This document shows, piece after piece, positions 61,679-64,000 of a stretch of 64,000 bases of DNA. This stretch comes from Azoarcus_F sp036734105 (GTDB lineage Bacteria; Pseudomonadota; Gammaproteobacteria; Burkholderiales; Rhodocyclaceae): assembly GCA_036734105.1 (NCBI GenBank), contig DAIMZH010000006.1:35985-99984 (forward strand). The letters are read 5' to 3'. The notes under the pieces are model-generated. The model was given only the letters and a program-made list of their open reading frames with translations. It ran no database searches and had not been told where the DNA came from. Position 1 is the first letter of the stretch; every line of letters starts with the position of its first letter. The translations under genes and the position numbers were made by a program.

Positions 61679-63787
61679 TCAGACGATTGAGCCTCTGCTG
61701 ATCCGCGAGATGATCGCGTTATATATCTGGCTGTCGACCCGCTTCATGATTATCTCTCGCTCATTGGCTGGCAAAAAAGCATGTACGAAACCCTGCTTGA
61801 TCAGCGCCAACGTCTGCCAATGGCTCAAACCACCGTCCATCATGCGGCTTGCCACAAGGTACTCGTTGGCAAGTGTCGTGCGGGAGATACCGGGGTTATC
61901 CGTGCAAATTGTCAATGGCAGCCCAAAATCCATGAAACGTTTCAGCGGATACGCGTCGAATCCTTCGCTGTCGGGTACTTCGATGTCTTGAAATCCGATC
62001 ACCTCGCGGTTTGAGGTAGGGCAGAGCTCGAGTGCGATACCACGATTACGGAAGCGTTCGGCGAGTTCCGGACGGTTTGACAAAGTCAATCCGTGGCCGA
62101 TTCGATCAGCATGCAAGTGATAAGCTGCTTGCCAGATGTTGTCGGCAGACTCCCCCTCGCCGGCGTGGATAGTCAAAGGCAGGCACTCCCTGAACGCAGG
62201 CTCGAAAAGCGGCGCCAGGGTTTCGGGTGCTCCATGCCCTTCATCGCCAGCCAGATCGAGTCCCACCAGAAGATCTGGACAATCGGCATGCGCCAGAACT
62301 GCCTGCTCTACGGTGGCGGCGAGTCTTTCTGGCTGCCGTCGGTCTAGAATCCATATGAACCGGATGACCGGACTCCGTTCATCCTGAGGATTGTTGGCTC
62401 CTGACTGACTCAGAACTTCACGCAAGCTGCGCACGAACGAAACGGGGTCGTCAGGCCAGTATTTGTGTGGACTGCCGCGCAGTTCGAGGTATGCAAGCCC
62501 TTCGCTACGAGCTTGCTGGACCAATGCACTCACATAGGGTTTGAGGGCTGCTTTGTGCCCCAATATGGCGGAACCTGTCAGCTCACCGGGTCTTTCATAA
62601 GCCGCGAATCCCTGCGGATGTGCCGACTTTAACCCCAGCCGTGGTTCAGTAACCTCATACAGATGCTTGAAAAGTTGTGTGTCACTGGCATGTGCAAGCA
62701 GTGCAGCTACATTCGTTGCGCGATGCTCTCCCTTAAGTCGCTCAGGCCAATCCCAGGACCAGTCTTGAGAGGTCAGCAAGGGCTCGACGACGTCCAATGC
62801 CCGAGCACGCTCGGCATCTTCAAGCTCCGTCCACACAGCCAAACCGACTTTGCGCTGGTCTTCAAGACGCAAACTCCCGCCAAGATGGCGATGAAGGTCT
62901 GCCTTGGGCAAGCCCTCAAGCCAAGAAAAGTCGGAAGCGGTGAGCACAGCTTGCCTGAGGCGGGCGATTTCGGCAGGCGGCAAGCGGTAGAGGCTGCGCC
63001 AGTTTTCATGGTGTTCGTCTTTAGCCAGTTGTGCGATGAAATTGCCAAGAAGCTGGCTGCCCTGTCTCTGTCGGCTACGAATGTTGGCAGTCAGCGTGTT
63101 ATCAGTTGTTGGCATCTTCCAGGAACAGACCGGTTCGGCCAGCGGAAGAGAAAAGGTACTCGAACAAACAGTTTGCCCATCCAGTTCGACATCAAGCAAT
63201 TCGTTTCTACAGCTTTGATCGACGACGACCGGTGTAATGGCGGCAGCCAGGTCGGACCTGAGGCTCTTTGTGAAAAGCTCAATGCTGGGTTGTTTGAGTT
63301 CAACGGGTAGTGGTTCCGGGCCAAGGATATGCAGCATGGCGTGAGCACCAAATATGCTGCCAGCCCATTGCAGATCGGCGCTCATGGTTTTTCGCCCACC
63401 AGCCAGCGAGAGCACGAGCTGCCCCCCCTGGCACCGCTCACTGGCCAGCAGCACCAGCCTCAAAGTCAGCTCGCGCAGATGTTCGCACTCATTCTGAGTC
63501 GCAAGTTGATCTGTGCCGGCTGCCGTCCATATCCTCAGTGGGATTGGCAGGCTCAAGCGCTGCCACCAATCATTCAGGCAGACAAGCGACTGCTGAGTTC
63601 TTTCACCTTCCGTAGTGCAAACCCATAACTCGTCAGGTGGTTCGAGACCATAGCGTTGCCTCAGGCCCTGAAGGCTTTGTGCATCCGAAGCGTCACGATA
63701 TAGATCCAGGTGCCCGGGAGCAACAAATCCAAACACCTCGGGAATGACGGCCCAGGTTGCACCGAGCGTACAAAGCAAAATATTCAT
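61679..63787 (-). CDS. cad1: CRISPR-associated CARF-adenosine deaminase effector (Cad1 type)
   Basis: A 702-residue type III CRISPR ancillary effector. Residues 1-170 are a CARF domain: NILLCTLGATWAVIPEVFG at the N-terminus and SLAGGRKTM with Arg 132, the signature for binding cyclic oligoadenylate. After a linker, residues about 290-690 form an adenosine deaminase fold with all metal and catalytic motifs: His 299 and His 301 (LHRHLGG), GLDLAGDE, HAGE with catalytic Glu 544, RIGHG, CPTSN and Asp 630 (CTDNP). Known Cad1 proteins, once activated, deaminate ATP to ITP and stop growth of infected cells. The CRISPR array 130 bases upstream supports the call. The cas genes that make the activator are outside the window. 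Confidence 0.92.
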   Translation of the reverse strand: MNILLCTLGATWAVIPEVFGFVAPGHLDLYRDASDAQSLQGLRQRYGLEPPDELWVCTTEGERTQQSLVCLNDWWQRLSLPIPLRIWTAAGTDQLATQNECEHLRELTLRLVLLASERCQGGQLVLSLAGGRKTMSADLQWAGSIFGAHAMLHILGPEPLPVELKQPSIELFTKSLRSDLAAAITPVVVDQSCRNELLDVELDGQTVCSSTFSLPLAEPVCSWKMPTTDNTLTANIRSRQRQGSQLLGNFIAQLAKDEHHENWRSLYRLPPAEIARLRQAVLTASDFSWLEGLPKADLHRHLGGSLRLEDQRKVGLAVWTELEDAERARALDVVEPLLTSQDWSWDWPERLKGEHRATNVAALLAHASDTQLFKHLYEVTEPRLGLKSAHPQGFAAYERPGELTGSAILGHKAALKPYVSALVQQARSEGLAYLELRGSPHKYWPDDPVSFVRSLREVLSQSGANNPQDERSPVIRFIWILDRRQPERLAATVEQAVLAHADCPDLLVGLDLAGDEGHGAPETLAPLFEPAFRECLPLTIHAGEGESADNIWQAAYHLHADRIGHGLTLSNRPELAERFRNRGIALELCPTSNREVIGFQDIEVPDSEGFDAYPLKRFMDFGLPLTICTDNPGISRTTLANEYLVASRMMDGGLSHWQTLALIKQGFVHAFLPANEREIIMKRVDSQIYNAIISRISRGSIV

Positions 63788-63869
63788 AAAAAACCGTCCA
63801 AAATCTCGCCACGGATAAGCTGGCCTTAGTCAGAGTGCATTGTAATGGATACTTGACGTCGGACTATAC

Positions 63870-63894
63870 ATGATTATCCATAATGATGATTATC
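63870..63894. repeat. direct repeat in the cad1-array spacer
   Basis: ATGATTATC occurs at 63870-63878 and 63886-63894, 16 bases start to start, in an A+T-rich stretch upstream of cad1. It may be an operator or part of the cad1 promoter; TATAGT on the minus strand next to it (about 63864-63869) could be a -10. Confidence 0.4.
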
Positions 63895-63917
63895 AGATGC
63901 TTGCGCATGCGTATCCG

Positions 63918-64000
63918 GTCTTAATCCCTTTGAAGTCAGGGCATGTCTTTGGACGCCTGGCCTCGCCCCGGATTGCGCTGCGCTTCGTCTTAATCCCTTT
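63918..64000 (-). CRISPR. first repeat-spacer unit of a CRISPR array running off the window
   Basis: GTCTTAATCCCTTT occurs at 63918-63931 and again at 63987-64000, 69 bases apart, where the window ends. With a repeat of about 36-37 bases (to about 63954) the spacer is about 32 bases. Read on the minus strand the repeat ends GGGATTAAGAC, the usual 5'-handle style of type III and some type I crRNAs. The array is therefore probably transcribed leftward, toward cad1, and this is its leader-distal end. Exact repeat length and array size cannot be seen. Confidence 0.85.

Overview
The window looks like a chromosomal segment of a G+C-rich betaproteobacterium, truncated at both ends. The evidence is a DUF3567 gene, which is characteristic of Betaproteobacteria, together with bpt/aat, an fbp iron cluster with a DUF2325 gene, an rnf-nth cluster and a tig-clpP-clpX-lon block. 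Order and genus cannot be fixed from the sequence alone. The physiology suggested is a facultative or micro-oxic respirer: soluble NAD-dependent [NiFe] hydrogenase, Rnf complex, di-iron oxygen/NO-type protein behind an FNR-like box, small c-type cytochromes and Fur-type iron regulation.

Layout: 1-4232 hoxFUYHW (hoxF cut by the left edge). 4374-10733 mixed housekeeping genes: HDOD, endonuclease/exonuclease/phosphatase protein, DUF2189, hydrolase, DUF465, DUF3567, greB and a frameshifted chemoreceptor. 10770-19302 stress and envelope genes: htpG with a sigma-32 type promoter, ClC transporter, MarR regulator, di-iron metallo-beta-lactamase protein, two cytochromes c, and lemA plus an M48 protease. 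19448-29715 is a long leftward run: fbpC-aat-bpt-pyrD-rnfABCDGE-nth-DUF1841. 29740-33457 holds Fur-like boxes, fbpB, fbpA and DUF2325. 33518-41967 runs leftward: nnr-nadC, then prfB (programmed +1 frameshift) and an MksFEB condensin-like trio. 42201-48330 is tig-clpP-clpX, lon (second sigma-32 type promoter) and tRNA-Val.

48598-60772 is more accessory: a tiny Lys-rich protein, a GGDEF protein, an Anbu proteasome-like cluster (Anbu, N-formylglutamate amidohydrolase, and a transglutaminase with an in-frame stop), DUF3185, an acyltransferase, a 1,723-residue exonuclease/RecQ/UvrD fusion, and kynB-kynU.

The right end (60809-64000) reads as the edge of a defence island: a CcdB toxin with a hybrid Phd/CcdA antitoxin, a decayed internal-deletion copy of the kynU tail, a CARF-adenosine deaminase effector (Cad1 type), and the first repeat-spacer unit of a CRISPR array that runs off the window. 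The type III cas genes expected to feed Cad1 with cyclic oligoadenylate are not visible and should lie to the right or elsewhere. This is the most interesting part of the window. The effector class itself is known; the kynU junction, the hybrid antitoxin and the large helicase fusion are the less described elements.
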